The notes beneath the pieces were generated by a model that was not told the DNA's origin, did no database searches, and worked only from the letters and a program-made list of their open reading frames with translations. A stretch of 64,000 nt of DNA from contig CM057451.1 of NCBI GenBank assembly GCA_016271365.2, forward strand, positions 369,727,501 to 369,791,500, in the 5' to 3' direction. How positions within the stretch are numbered: the stretch's first letter is position 1; each line of letters begins with the position of its first letter. Of the stretch, positions 10,493 through 22,135 are shown piece after piece. Position numbers and translations under genes: made by a program. The DNA is from Neoceratodus forsteri (lineage: Eukaryota; Chordata; Ceratodontiformes; Ceratodontidae).

Positions 10493-12034
10493 GTGCAGAT
10501 AGTCTGGTGCTCCCTTGACTCTGGTGAGTACCCCTGCTCCTTGAAGGAGGCAGTGGTGACACCTTTGTTGAAGAAGGCTTCATTGGACCCAGACTCTCTC
10601 GCTAACTACAGGTCAATCTCTAACCTTCCCTTTGTGGGGAAGGTGATTGAAAAAGTAGTGGCTGCACAGCTGGAGAACCACTTGACCATCCATAGCATCT
10701 ACAAACCTCTCCAATCTAGTTTCCGAAAGAGGCATAGCACTGAGACTGCGCTAGTTTGGGTGCTCAATGATCTCCTGATGGTGAGAGACCAGAAAAAATG
10801 GTCCATTTTGGTACTTCTTGATCTGTCATCAGCTTTTGACACCGTTGACCATGGGGTTCTGCTTGAGCACCTGAGATTCATCTGTGGGCTTTCTGGTTTG
10901 GTCCACAGATGGTTTACTTCATTTCTCACTGGTAGAACTCAGAGGGTGGTGTCGTTTTTTTATTTTCCTCCGACCCTTTCTCTCTGTCTTGTGGGGTGCC
11001 TCAGGGCTCAGTGCTGTCTTTCATGTTGTTTGTAGTGTATATGCTTCCCCTCTGAGACATTGTAAGATGGTATGGGCTGAAGTTTTATGCTATGCTGATG
11101 ATACCCAGCTCTACCTGTCTTTTGCACCCGACCAGGATGGAGCACTCTCGATATTCAACGACTGCCTCACCGAAATCCAGGGTTGGATGAAGTCCAGCTG
11201 GTTGAAGTTGAACCCCGGGAAGACAGAGGTGATGGTTGTGGATCCAAGTCGCTGGATAGGGGGTTGGGAGCAGGTCAATCCATAGGTTTATTCTTTGGGG
11301 ACTCCGAGCTTCCTATCTCTGAACAGGTGCGAGACCTAGGGGTGATTCTTGAAGATGGGTTGACACTTCGTTTGCAGGTGTCGGCTGTCATAAAGTTATC
11401 CTTTTATCATCTGAGGAACATCGCTAAAATCAAGCACCTTGTTCCATCTGGGGACCTCCCTACATTGATCCATGCTTTTGTGACCTCACGTTTAGATTAC
11501 TGCAACTCCCTTTACTTTGGGCTTCAGGGGGTTGATATCCGCCGCCTGCAGCTGGGCAGAATTCCGCAGCCCGGTTGTTGAAGGGGACTCCTTGATCTTC
11601 CCACATCACACCAGTGCTGCGGGAGCTGCACTGGCTGCCAGTTCAGTGGCGGATCACCTTCAAAGTTGGATTACTGACATATAAAGCCCTACACAGACTG
11701 GGCCCTGGCTACCTGAAAGAACTTCTGGTTCCTTAACTCCCTGAGCGATCGCTCCGATCGGCCAACGAGGGGTTGCTGGAGATTCCGAGGGTGTTTTTAA
11801 AATCTTCTGGGGCCCGGGCATTAATTGTTCGTGGCACCTACCCTTTGGAATTCTCTACCCCGTTGGATTAGGGAGTGCATGACTGTGGGGGGCTTTAAAC
11901 AAGCATTGAAGACGTATTTATGGAACAGGGCTTATGGTGTTGAGGATGACAGACTAACTGTATTGTATGTTTTTACAGTGATTGCAGCATTGGTTTTAAA
12001 TTATTTTAACTGTGTACTGCACCTTGACAATTGA
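10493..12034 (+). pseudogene. L2 ORF2 reverse transcriptase and C-terminal domain
   Basis: RT blocks appear in order: VVTPLLKKASLDPDSLANYR, ISNLPFVGKVIEKVV, SSFRKRHSTETALV, LVLLDLSSAFDTVDH (motif A) and YADDTQLYLSF (motif C; YADD at 11091-11102). These are followed by LKLNPGKTEVMV, DLGVILEDGLTL, HAFVTSRLDYCNSLYFGL and, at the end, TLWNSLPRWIRECMTVGGFK. The blocks are spread over frames 2 and 3 with changes near 10960, 11200 and 11585. All catalytic aspartates are present, but the protein cannot be made in one piece. It lies downstream of the matching endonuclease. Confidence 0.85.
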
Positions 12035-12072
12035 AAAGCGCATTAAAAATAACGTTTATTATTATTATTATA

Positions 12073-12580
12073 TTACATTATTTCATATTCATGCATCAGA
12101 GCAGCGTGTTAGCATCTCCTGGTTGGAGCCTCTACAGGGATTAAATGGACAATCCAAATGGAAGGATGAAAAGGTGGGGAACTCCTTGATCTGTGGCACT
12201 AGGATACTGGCCTTGATTTTATTTATTTGTAAAGAGGATGCCATTGTGTGTGGGGGGGTTGAGGGGGGCACTGTAGGCTTCTAGTGAGTGAGGCAATCAC
12301 AGGGCCCTGAGCCAACACAAGGGACTCCGGGATTTTAGGCACAGTGTTAATTTAAACAAAGCAAGAGCAAGATACAGTACCAGCCATGTGCTGGCCAGTG
12401 AATAGCCTTTATTCAACACAGAAGCTCCTTTTAAATGGAATGGAATTTGATATTCTTATTACATAGATTCTAAGTAATATTGTGGGATTCATTGGGTTAT
12501 TTTATTCATTGGATTATTTTTAATGTCCCCCCCCAAAACACAGCACATTTAATGGACAATTTACACCTTTCACTTATGTC
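12073..12580. other. Unassigned sequence
   Basis: This is flanking DNA between the L2 tail and the left target duplication of the PLE. I see no gene. Confidence 0.5.
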
Positions 12581-12592
12581 CTTCACTGCAGA
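12581..12592. repeat. Left target-site duplication of the PLE insertion
   Basis: CTTCACTGCAGA here is identical to 12 bases at 15760-15771, immediately outside the two ends of the inverted-arm PLE. Confidence 0.7.
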
Positions 12593-12635
12593 AATCTTGA
12601 TTTAGTAGTTGCCGTATTGGTCCTTGCAAGAATAG

Positions 12636-13805
12636 ATCCAGCAGCAAATGATTTGATACCTTTTAATGGACCAACATAGATGTAACAACAAGAACAAAGT
12701 GCTCTAGCTTTCGGACCAACCAGTCCTTCTTCAGAAGCTCATGGCAGTTGTTTAGAAAATACAATACTTATAACAGCTAGATAATGCAGAGAAAACGAAA
12801 AAAATCATTGGTTTAAAATACTCATTTAAAAAAAACAAAAAAAACCAGAAGATGATGTCAGAGAAGTTAAACAGTACAATACTGCCCTCAGTCCGAATGA
12901 ACCTTGGTTAAGATGTGCTTGGTGCAACAAACATAAAGAATCCTACTGCACATAAATTTAATTGACATACGATAACACTGCTGAAGCAGATAACTCCCAA
13001 ATCAAGCCATGAGTGTCACAGTCAGTATAAGGATGTGATTACTGAAGGCAACCCCACCCAGCTTAAAGACAAACTAAGATAGTTATAGGGCTCATGAAAT
13101 TACAATGTATGCATTAAAGACAAGAATACCAGTAAAGTTGTCTAAAAACATCAGTGCACACTGTGTGATGTGTAAAACCTAGCTAGACATGTCACCCAGC
13201 TGTATTCTCAAGCTAAATAAAAGGCCCAAGAAATTACAAAACCTCAGGACTATATAAATGATAATATAAATATAAATTGATAATATTAGTGTTAAACAAA
13301 AACTCTAGTAGAGGAACCTCAAAGAATTCAGACCATGCATCCTGATATGTACTGATGTCAATATATACTAAGAATGTAGCAACTACATGTACCACAAGTG
13401 TCTAGGAATCTGAAAAAGAGATAAAAGTAATTTATCTCCTCCTGCTCATACAAACAGTACAACCTAACCCACCCACATCACAATAATGTGTGGGGGGATA
13501 CTAGCTAAACGAGATGTTGTCTCTCTCTCTCCCCTCCTTTCTCTCTCTCTCTCTGTCCCCACAGACACACACACACACACACACACACTCTCAATCTCTC
13601 CTAGTGAACCTATATTAACTTCAGTCACTGTAATTGTTCCCCAAAGGAATACAACTTGTAATGAAATTCTGAGTAAATTACTACAATATTAGCCTAATGT
13701 AAAAAGATATGTGCAGGACCCCCAAGCAAATGAGATCACACATCCCAATATGTACAGAGTTACAAAAATTATATATAACAGTATAAGATAACACTCCTGA
13801 TGTAC
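12636..13805 (-). repeat. Left inverted arm (PLE pseudo-LTR)
   Basis: The arm pairs with 14560-15759 in inverse complement along its whole length, including a CT/CA microsatellite (13519-13590 here, 14790-14872 there). On the minus strand it follows the endonuclease frame as the 3' region. It continues about 43 bp beyond the shared part to 12593. Confidence 0.85.
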
Positions 13806-14086
13806 ACTAGCAGGCTGGGTAAACTGAATATGGTGCAATGGAATCAATCCCCCACACACAGGCAAAGATAAAAAGTAAGGAGAAATTTGTTGTGTGTGAA
13901 ATAATAGTAACACATTATACCTCCATATAGCTAAATAGAGACTTACCTCAATGTGACAGCAAGCCCCACATCTATTATATCACATACCTCACAGCACATA
14001 CCCACACAACATACATACACGCATCCACATCTCACATGCTGAAGTCCTATAATATGTCAGCTTGAAGAAGAAAAGGTCTGTGGATG

Positions 14087-14564
14087 TTAATTTCTGTAGT
14101 GTCCCATAAAGCCAATATCCAAGTTCATCCCATCTGCTACCATATTGAGATGTAAAATAAGTTTAATCTCAAAAGCTCGTCTCTGTTGTGTGTTTTTGAG
14201 ATTTCCTTTTAAGACCATTACTGACATATCTGAGACTGAGTGGTCAGGCTGGGAGAAGTGATGCCCCACTGGTTTTTTCAGTCTTCCTTGCTGTAATAGT
14301 ATGCCTGTGTGAGTTCATCCTAGTGCGGAGCTGTTGGCGTGTCTCTCCTACATAACCTGTTTGTGGACATCTCTTGCACTGAATGAAATAAACAACATAT
14401 CGTGACATGCATGTATAACTCCCATGCACCTGGAATTGTCTGTTTTGTGATGTAACCACACAGTCTGAGGTAGAAATTAGCCCACAAGTCTTGCAGGGGC
14501 GTTGATTGCAGGGTCGTGTGCCATTGTGTGACATGGTATTCTGTTCCGGTGAAAGTTTGTACAT
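14087..14564 (-). pseudogene. PLE GIY-YIG endonuclease and C-terminal domain
   Basis: Minus-strand frame 14564-14244 holds RPCNQRPCKTCGLI, a cysteine-rich lead-in, then VVYFIQCKRCPQTGYVGET, the GIY-YIG core (VVYFIQC ... GYVGET), and LRTRMNSHRHTIT. After a frame change, 14269-14087 continues with MGHHFSQPDHSVSDMSVMVL, ERR-like NTQQRRAFEIK and MNLDIGFMGHY, the usual PLE C-terminus. The domain nicks DNA during integration. The RT that should precede it is absent; instead an inverted copy of the 3' arm begins at 14560. Confidence 0.8.
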
Positions 14565-15759
14565 ACAGGAGTGTTATCTTATACTGTTATATATAATTTT
14601 TGTAACTCTGTACATATTGGGATGTGTGATCTCATTTGCTTGGGGGTCCTGCACATATCTTTTTTACATTAGGCTAATATTGTAGTAATTTACTCAGAAT
14701 TGCATTACAAGTTGTATTCCTTTGGGGAACAATTACAGTGACTGAAGTTAATATAGGTTCACTAGGAGAGAGATTGAGAGTGTGTATGTGTGTGTGTGTG
14801 TGTCTGTGTGTCTGTGGGGACAGAGAGAGAGAGAGAGAGAAAGGAGGGGAGAGAGAGAGAGACAACATCTCGTTTAAGCTATGTATCTCCCCCACCCACA
14901 TTATTGTGATGTGGGGTGGGTTAGGTTGTACTGTTTGTATGAGCAGGAGGAGATAAATTACTTTTTTATCTCTTTTTCAGATTCCCTAGACACTTGTGGT
15001 ACATGTAGTTGCTACATTCTTAGTATATATTGACATCAGTACATATCAGGATGCATGGTCTGAATTCTTTGAGGTTCCTCTACTAGAGTTTTTTGTTTAA
15101 CACTAATATTATCAATTTATATTTATATTATCATTTATATAGTCCTGAGGTTTTTGTAATTTCTTGGGCCTTTTATTTAGCTTGAGAATACAGCTGGGTG
15201 ACATGTCTAGCTAGGTTTTACACATCACACAGTGTGCACTGATGTTTTTAGACAACTTTACTGGTATTCTTGTCTTTAATGCATACATTGTAATTTCATG
15301 AGCCCTATAACTATCTTAGTTTGTCTTTAAGCTGGGTGGGGTTGCCTTTCAGTAATCACATCCTTATACTGACTGTGACACTCATGGCTTGATTTGGGAG
15401 TTATCTGCTTCAGCAGTGTTATCGTATGTCAATTAAATTTATGTGCAGTAGGATTCTTTATGTTTGTTGCACCAAGCACATCTTAACCCAAGGTTCATTC
15501 GGACTGAGGGCAGTATTGTACTGTTTAACTTCTCTGACATCATCTTCTGGTTTTTTTTTTTTTAATGAGTATTTTAAACCAATGGGGAATTTTTTCTGTC
15601 TTTCTCTGCATTATCTAGCTGTTATAAGTGTTGTATTTTCTAAACAACTGCCATGAGCTTCTGAAGAAGGACTGGTTGGTCCGAAAGCTAGAGCACTTTG
15701 TTCTTGTTGTTACATCTATGTTGGTCCATTAAAAGGTATCAAATCATTTGCTTCTGGAT
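14560..15759 (+). repeat. Right inverted arm (PLE pseudo-LTR)
   Basis: This is the inverse complement of the left arm, with only scattered mismatches by eye. It ends at 15759 with the PLE 3' end ('aaaaggtatcaaatcatttg' and a few more bases), directly followed by the right copy of the 12-bp target duplication. Confidence 0.85.
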
Positions 15760-15771
15760 CTTCACTGCAGA
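15760..15771. repeat. Right target-site duplication of the PLE insertion
   Basis: CTTCACTGCAGA, identical to 12581-12592. Confidence 0.7.
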
Positions 15772-16131
15772 TACAGACACATTAGTTCACTGTTTCATTT
15801 AAACACATGAGGTCTGGTAGGCCCTTATTATGATGACTTATGTTGTACAGCTGCTATGCTATACGCCCACAGTAGAATACTGCTGCATACTAAATTGATT
15901 GATTCATTCACAGTGTTTTAGTTTTGAGTAAAACTCCAGCACCAATGAAAGTAAGTACTTTTGCTCTAAGCTATGTGAAACCTGTTAGTATCTTTTTCCC
16001 TGCAACATGCATCTTGCAATAGTAGGTAAATTGCTTTCCTGCCAACCACACTGAGGCAGCACAGTGTATTTTTTTCCCATTTACTACTTGTGAGCTTGTG
16101 CTTTTATGTTCATGCCAGATTTACTCAGAAC
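15772..16131. other. Unassigned sequence
   Basis: AT-rich flank with no recognisable feature. Confidence 0.5.
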
Positions 16132-16588
16132 TTAAAGAGCAACTGATGCCTCAAAGAAAACTTTAAAAAACATAATAACCATGTACAACTCTACTTGCAT
16201 TCCATTTATATTTGAAATATTTCTGCTCCTCATAATTTATTTCTAAAGAAATGTGTATGAATATATGACCGCTGTCCCTTAGAGTTCGGAGTTAATCTGC
16301 CTCTATAGCTTACTCCCTACTTCAAGTCATAACCCTCTGTTGTGACATCACAGTCTGTTGCCATGGGAGTAACTTTGATGTCACAAGCAGTGCTCTATGA
16401 CTTCAGATAAGGAGAAAGCAGCAGGAACAGATGAACTCATCAGGAACAAAGATCCTGTTTTCATGCAAATGACCTCACTACTAAATAATGGGGAGGAGGA
16501 ATACAGAACTAATGGGAAATACAAGCTGGACAGTGCCTAAATATAATGTTTTGTTTACGTTCTTATGAACATGTCACCAGCTCTTTAA
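16132..16588. mobile_element. MITE-like element flanked by TTAA
   Basis: The left end reads TTAA then AGAGCAACTGATG; the right end reads CATGTCACCAGCTCT then TTAA. The outer AGAGC/GCTCT bases are inverse complements, and the target TTAA is present on both sides. TTAA duplication is used by piggyBac and Kolobok transposons. The starting 'TTAAAGAGC' resembles the ends of Kolobok-type MITEs known from frogs, so Kolobok is the better guess. It is non-coding and about 450 bp long. Confidence 0.5.
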
Positions 16589-17127
16589 ACATGATTTCAA
16601 GACATTCAGATTTTCAGCAGCTAAAACCTGTCATTATGTGCATGTTTCATTAGGAAAATACCATAAATGCCAGGGACCGCTCACTGCACATCCATCTTTT
16701 CCACATTCAGTTGTCCTTATGTGTAAGCCACTAATGATCTTGAAGATACTGTTGCATGTTCAAATGCTTCAAAACCCCTCTATTTAGCAATGCAGGTCCT
16801 GATTTAAACATGTCTGCTTCTGTAAACGCTTTCCCATCCCATGCCCAATATGTACAGAGAGAAAAGCATACATTCTTAAAGTATTTGATATATCTATATA
16901 GCAACTAATTTATGATGAAATAAATATGTGCACTATGCTCTATGGAAAAAAGCTTAAGAGTACTACTATTTGAGAGGGGCCTTCCCCTGTTCTATACATT
17001 ATGTATGATTGTTCAATGTAGTGTTTGTACCATTTCACAGTGGCAACTCCTTTTATTTTTAAGCATAATATATCCAGAATATGTTGGATGACAGATCACA
17101 AATTAATAAAGCAGCAAGTGCAGTAAA
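16589..17127. other. Unassigned AT-rich sequence
   Basis: I see no gene or structured repeat. Confidence 0.5.
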
Positions 17128-17330
17128 ATCTATTTATTTATTCCTTTAGTTATATATCATTTTTGTTGACCGGGTAGACACACCGGAGAAACCTCTTCCC
17201 CATTTACAAGAGTGACCTGAGAGTGTACACTCAATAATGTATAGTACAGTGATGGTTTAACAGACACAGCCTGCAACCACAATAGCATTTTATGGTCAAC
17301 AATTTAAAATTAATAAAATGTGTTATACAA
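17128..17330 (-). mobile_element. L2-type LINE 3' tail
   Basis: It starts with the inverted tail 'ctatttatttattcc', then 'gttgaccgggtagacacacc' and 'gtgacctgagagtgtaca'. This matches the inverted tail modules at 38290, 50553 and 57755. There is no coding part. The inner limit is uncertain. Confidence 0.5.
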
Positions 17331-17490
17331 AGCTAATGTATATAGAGTCAGCTTGTACAACATCCACTAATGTGTCCTTGAAGTGGGCAGAGGATACACT
17401 TACAGGTCCTGTGGTGATATATATTTTTTTTTGTGCCAAGTCCACAAAATGTTAATAAAAGCTATATTTGAAACATTGTACTTTCTTTAT

Positions 17491-18365
17491 AGAAACATAG
17501 AATCTCATGGCAGATAAGGGCCACTTGGCCCACCCAGTCTACCTATTTTTTCCAACGTACATTCTCACTCCAGACCCTACTTAATCTGCTTCTCTTTCTC
17601 CCTCCTCCTTCCTTCTATTATGATTCCCTTGTGCCTATCCCATGCATTCTTAAACCCCACCACTATTTTGGCCCACATCACCTCCACTTGAATCCACCAC
17701 TCTTTCTGTGGAGAAGTACTTCTGCACATCTCTCCTGAATCTAACCCCTTCCAGCTTCATATCATGTCCCCTTGTTCTTGACCACCTTTTTTCTGTAAAA
17801 TACTTCCCTCCTGTACCTTATTTCCCCCTGTGAAGTATTTAAAGGTCTCTGTCATATCCCCTCTCTCCCTCCTGTCTTCCAGGGTATACGTGTTGAAGTT
17901 CTTTAGTCTATCCTATAAGGGCTTTTGATGCAGACCGAGCACCATTTTAGTTACCCTCCTCTGCACCGCCTCCACTCTATATTCTTCCAGAGATGTGGTT
18001 TCCAGAACTGGACACAGTACTAAAGGTGAGGTCTTACCAGTGATCTATACAGGGGAAACATCACCTCCCTTTTTCTGCTTCTGATACCCCTTCCTATTCA
18101 CCCCAGCATCCCACTAGCCCTCATGCTTGCCTTGTTACACTGCCTAGCCACCTTTAAGTCATCCAATACAATTATCCCCAGGTCTCTTTCCTGCTTGGTT
18201 GTCGTCAATACCACTCCACCCATTTTGTAGTCTGCCCCTGGATTTCTGTGCCCCAAGTGCATTATTTTGTACTTTTTCACATTGAAACCCAACTGCCATA
18301 CCCTTGACCACTACTCAAGTTTTCTTAGGTTTCTACTCATTCTTTCCACCCCTGTTCAGACTATT
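17491..18365 (-). mobile_element. CR1 LINE, 5'-truncated
   Basis: It begins with the inverted CR1 end 'agaaacatagaatctcatgg' and 'ccacttggcccacccagtct'. Reading leftward on the minus strand, 18292-18098 encodes FNVKKYKIMHLGHRNPGADY and ERDLGIIVLDDLKVARQCNK, the part of CR1 RT just after the catalytic core. The remaining C-terminal coding sequence down to about 17560 is broken. Only the last ~870 bp of the element were inserted or survive. Confidence 0.85.
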
Positions 18366-20080
18366 ACTTAAATTACTTTATTATCAAGTAATTGTCTGGC
18401 AGAAAATATTACTCTTTAAAGATGTTTATTTTTATTTATCTTTTATTTTACAAATCAGGTAGCTCACTGGAGGCAGCTGTGAGAAACATTTTCTTCTCAG
18501 CAGCCTTCCCAAATCCTAATGAGTTAACAAATGAAATACAGAAAGTTGTGTCACATGTCAGAAGTGTACCATTTCACTGAACAGTTCTAGTGTTTAAAAC
18601 CTTGACAACGTTGTAAACTTACAAACTAGAGTGAGTACTTGGTGTTCTGAAGTGGAGAAAAGAACAGCAGCAGAAAGTGATAACAGACAAGCCAGAGAAT
18701 ACCAAAGAGAAATGAAGGATTTCAGATCACCTTCTTAGAACTTAGTGTATCAGAGTTCAGTTAAGTAGAACAATAAGGTCCAAGGTTGAATACCACTGGG
18801 GCAGCTTAACCTAGGACCTCCAGGCAAAGTATAACTGAATGAGGAAGAACAGTGGACCAGTGGTAGCCCTGGAAGCAGAAGTATAAATGTCAAAGAGTTA
18901 AGGGAGGCGTTTGTGCAATGTCAATTAGAGAAATGAAAGAAAAGACTGAAGCTCCTGGTTTAGAAGAGCGATCACAAGTTGCCAAACAAAAAAAAAATAT
19001 TTTTTTTCATGACCAACATACATTTCTGTATCATTGCAACCAATATGGGTCTATGAACCAATCTGAATTTCTTTACAGCATCACGCATTGTCATGTCTGC
19101 TGTCTGCTATACCAGTGATGGTCAAATAAAACAGATTATGGTCCTATACAAGGCTGCATTCATAGTGCTGTCCTCTTCTAAGAATATCTGTTTCATGCCA
19201 AAGTGCTTTTAGATGAAGATTTTCTTATACTTGAATCTCAAGGTTACGAATGGAAAGGCTGTTAGAGTTAAGGCTCAGTTGTCATGTAAATGGTGTCTTG
19301 TTTGGTTACTGGCAACATCTATTAACCAGTACCTGCTGTTCTTTCCATGGTGTTTCATGTTTGTACACTTTTCACTGTTGCTTCTTTGATGAGCTGTTAG
19401 ACTCAAATTCACAAAACATTTCACCCAAATAATAAACCTAAATAATGAGAAACTTTCATAGCCACAGTCCCTCACAAAAAAATATTTTAAAACAATAAAA
19501 GTCATATGCTTGATATTGACAGACAAAATATTTTACCAAGGGGCACAACATGTCTCATTGCAATAGAAGAAAGACCGTGCTGTGACTGCACTGACATAAC
19601 GCTGTCACTCACAAAATGTAATGGAGGCGCTATGGAACAGGCAGCCGCGACATGACAGAAAAAGCAAATGTCCCATTCCAACATCATTTCTGATTTTTAA
19701 AGGATGATTTAGTTGCAGATCCACATTAAAGTGAAACCAGAAATGAAACTACACCTTTTTTATTGCACTGAACTGGATCATTTTGCACTTATAACCTTTT
19801 CCCCATTTGACGGCTCCAAGCAAGGTGAGTAAGCACTATTGATGTCCAGAACCAGCGAATATGCACGCTGCAACTTTTTGTTTTAAATTTTATGAACTAT
19901 GCACTCACTGAGTCACTGCTCACCATGTGTGTGCACTAAAGGTTAGGTCTTGCTGGATATTAACACGCCACCGCCACTGTCCACAAACACTCCCCTTATA
20001 GTGTGCTGGGTAGATCCTTGGAGGCCAGCAAGGAATGAGAATTTTGTTTTTTTTTTTAAGGCAAATTCTCATATATGTAG
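18366..20080. other. Unassigned sequence, 1.7 kb
   Basis: Short open frames on both strands carry no recognisable domain. There is no tandem repeat apart from short A/T runs. It may be unique intergenic DNA or very old repeats. Confidence 0.5.
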
Positions 20081-20228
20081 AAGGCAGTATAGCACAGTGG
20101 TTTAAGGCTCTGAGCTGCAAACCTGGAGACCTGGGTTTGAATTCCACAGCCCCCACTTGCATACTGTGTGACCCTGAGCAAGTCATTTAACTTCCTTGTG
20201 CCACTTCTGGTTAAAAAAAAAAAAAAAA
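20081..20228 (+). mobile_element. MIR-like tRNA-derived SINE
   Basis: A box-A-like 'tagcacagtggttt' (from about 20090) and a box-B-like 'ggtttgaattcc' (20134-20145) give an internal RNA polymerase III promoter. The following 'actgtgtgaccctgagcaag' and 'cttccttgtgcc' match the conserved core and L2-related 3' part of MIR/CORE-SINEs. An A-run of about 16 closes the copy. Such SINEs are mobilised by L2 LINEs, which are abundant in this window. Confidence 0.8.
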
Positions 20229-21567
20229 GAAATAATCAGTCAGACATTACAATCTACCACTAATAATGTATCATCAAGGCTAATAGTAAATTGGTTACTA
20301 TTAAGTCATTAATTGCTGTAATTATTTGAATAATTACATGAAATAATAAACATATATTAATGGTAATCAAATATTAGAACACTGGTGATAGTAAAAAAAG
20401 GACCAAAACTTGTAGTTATGGTGTGTCCACAAGCTGATTTCACCATTTTTTCATACAGTACAAGATTTAGATAGAACACCAAGTGAAGCTTAAAAATAGT
20501 ATGAATAATATATCAAATAGTTCATGAATTAATAAATTATGTATCAGAGTATATGACGTTCATTTGGGGGAAGAGAATAGGATAGAAAAGTAGATAGGGT
20601 AGGCCTGATCTAGCGCATCAGATATTTTAGCCTTCAAGTAGCTTTTTATTTTGCTTTTTAAAAAAATATAAAGTTAATTATTTTGAGTTCTGTGGGTGTT
20701 CAAAACAAAAGTGACATGTGATGCTAGGAGTAGTGTTACCACAGGGGCAGGCAAACAAGGCAATAAAATCACAAAGAGATACCACACTGAGTATTTATCT
20801 AAATTTAAATTGGCAATGGGATGATAACAACCCAGCCAGATCCTATTAATTCAATGAGTAGAACAAATACGGCTCTGTTAATGAAGGGTGACATAATTCT
20901 ATAGAAATGTCTGAACCAATCAAGTAGCGCTATAAGTGGACTTCACCATTCATGCGCGCTTAATTAGACCAAAGATGAGCACAAGCTGCTCTACCACAAG
21001 ACCACAAAAGCTTTTTCTGGCCAAAGCTGTAAAGATAGTGTTTGGCAGGCTATGGGGGAGGGGTGCACACATGTTATTGTTAGCAAAGGGGAGACGTAAG
21101 GAATTGGCCTAGGGATGTGTTTTTATTTTAAGGCTGATCATGGCACTGCTTGGTGGGCGGTGTCATGCAGACACAAGGGGTGGGCCATATCCCTGATAGG
21201 AGCGGGTCACTCCTTTCAAGTGTGCAAAGTTTCTGCCCAGCAAGCAGAACACAGCATCATGATCAGCCTTGCTGACCATTGAACTGTCACAGTTGAGCCC
21301 ATTGCAGCCTGAACTGCATTGGACCCGACAGTGATGCACCTCCCAAATGCTGTTCTTGTAACAAAATCTCTGCTGCACATGTCTGAGCAAGCAAACATAA
21401 AAAGTAGCCGTAATAGAGTTAAAATGGTGATCCCGAGACACTGAATGGATGAATCAGTTCCCTCAGTACAAAACCGAGCACTCGCCAACCTCTTCAGAGG
21501 AATGCTACTGACACTGGAGTTCAGTTAAAATAGCATTTATTAAACAACAGACACAGACAAACTCTTG
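20229..21567. other. Unassigned AT-rich sequence
   Basis: I recognise no coding domain or named repeat. The left half is very AT-rich. Confidence 0.5.
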
Positions 21568-21644
21568 CCTGACATGTTTCAGACAACATGTGTCCTTTAT
21601 CAAAGGGTTTGATAAAGGACACATGTTGCCAGAAACATGTCAGG
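21568..21644. repeat. Near-perfect 37-bp palindrome
   Basis: Arms 21568-21604 and 21608-21644 are inverse complements at 35 of 37 positions, with a 3-base GGG centre. Each arm carries 'aaacatgtcagg' or its complement and 'ttgataaaggacacatgt', which resembles the terminal motif of some PLEs. It could be two PLE termini joined head to head, or the tip of a foldback element. Confidence 0.7.
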
Positions 21645-21986
21645 ACATGTTTTTGTACTGATGGTCTGGTTAGTTTCTTGTAGCACCACCTCCCGGTGCG
21701 CACTTCTTTTGTTGGAATGAATCAGTTCCTGCCTATTTGGAATGACTTATCGAAATTCTTATATTGCTCAGAATGGAAAAATAAGAAAAGCTCATATTTG
21801 AAAACTGTTTTGGGAGTCCTTACACATCTCCTATAATTGGCTAAATCAAAGAACTCAAAACTCTCATAACCAAGAGACACAGTAACTGTACATGCAAACA
21901 TACACAAAAATGTGCTCAATATTGGTATCTCAAATAACAATGCTGTAACACAGTACATTAACATTCACAACAACTCCATTCATTGA

Positions 21987-22135
21987 AAGCAATGTGGTGT
22001 AATTGTTACAGCAAGAGAACTGTAATCAATCAGATCCAAGTCCAGCTGAGCCAGGGGCTCACACAATCAGCTTTCGTAACTCATGCCACTTTCATGTGCC
22101 TCAGGCCTCTAAACTGTAAAACTGAGTAGAAACTG
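21987..22135 (+). mobile_element. Degraded MIR-like SINE
   Basis: 'caatgtggtgtaattgttac' resembles the MIR head with its box A, and the end 'gtgcctcaggcctctaaact' with 'gtaaaactgag' resembles the MIR tail ('gtgcctcagtttcctcatctgtaaaatg'). The middle is poorly conserved. It is much older-looking than the copy at 20081. Confidence 0.5.

Larger units (their letters stand above)
8981..12072 (+). mobile_element. L2-clade LINE, nearly full length, decayed
   Basis: An apurinic-type endonuclease, a reverse transcriptase with an intact YADD box and a C-terminal domain follow in the order normal for L2 elements. The 3' end reads 'ttgaaaagcgcattaaaaat' and then a TTA repeat (to 12072), a typical short-repeat L2 tail. 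The coding region is split over several frames, so the copy is inactive. It is a different subfamily from the L2 copies at 24630, 46080, 51598 and 54880. Confidence 0.85.
12593..15759 (-). mobile_element. Penelope-like element with inverted long arms
   Basis: Two arms of about 1.2 kb in opposite orientation flank a short central segment that encodes a GIY-YIG endonuclease on the minus strand. Both arms finish outward with the PLE-type 3' end: 'ctgaagaaggactggttggt', 'ccgaaagctagagcactttg' and 'ggtccattaaaaggtatcaa'. A 12-bp direct repeat brackets the whole. PLEs are known to carry pseudo-LTRs that may lie in direct or inverted orientation, so the structure fits a real insertion. No RT core is present, which makes this a heavily 5'-truncated element plus an inverted copy of its own 3' part. 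Confidence 0.8.

Noticed and set aside
20081..20228. Functional tRNA gene
   Set aside because: Box A and box B are present but no cloverleaf can be folded; the MIR-like core and A tail identify a SINE.
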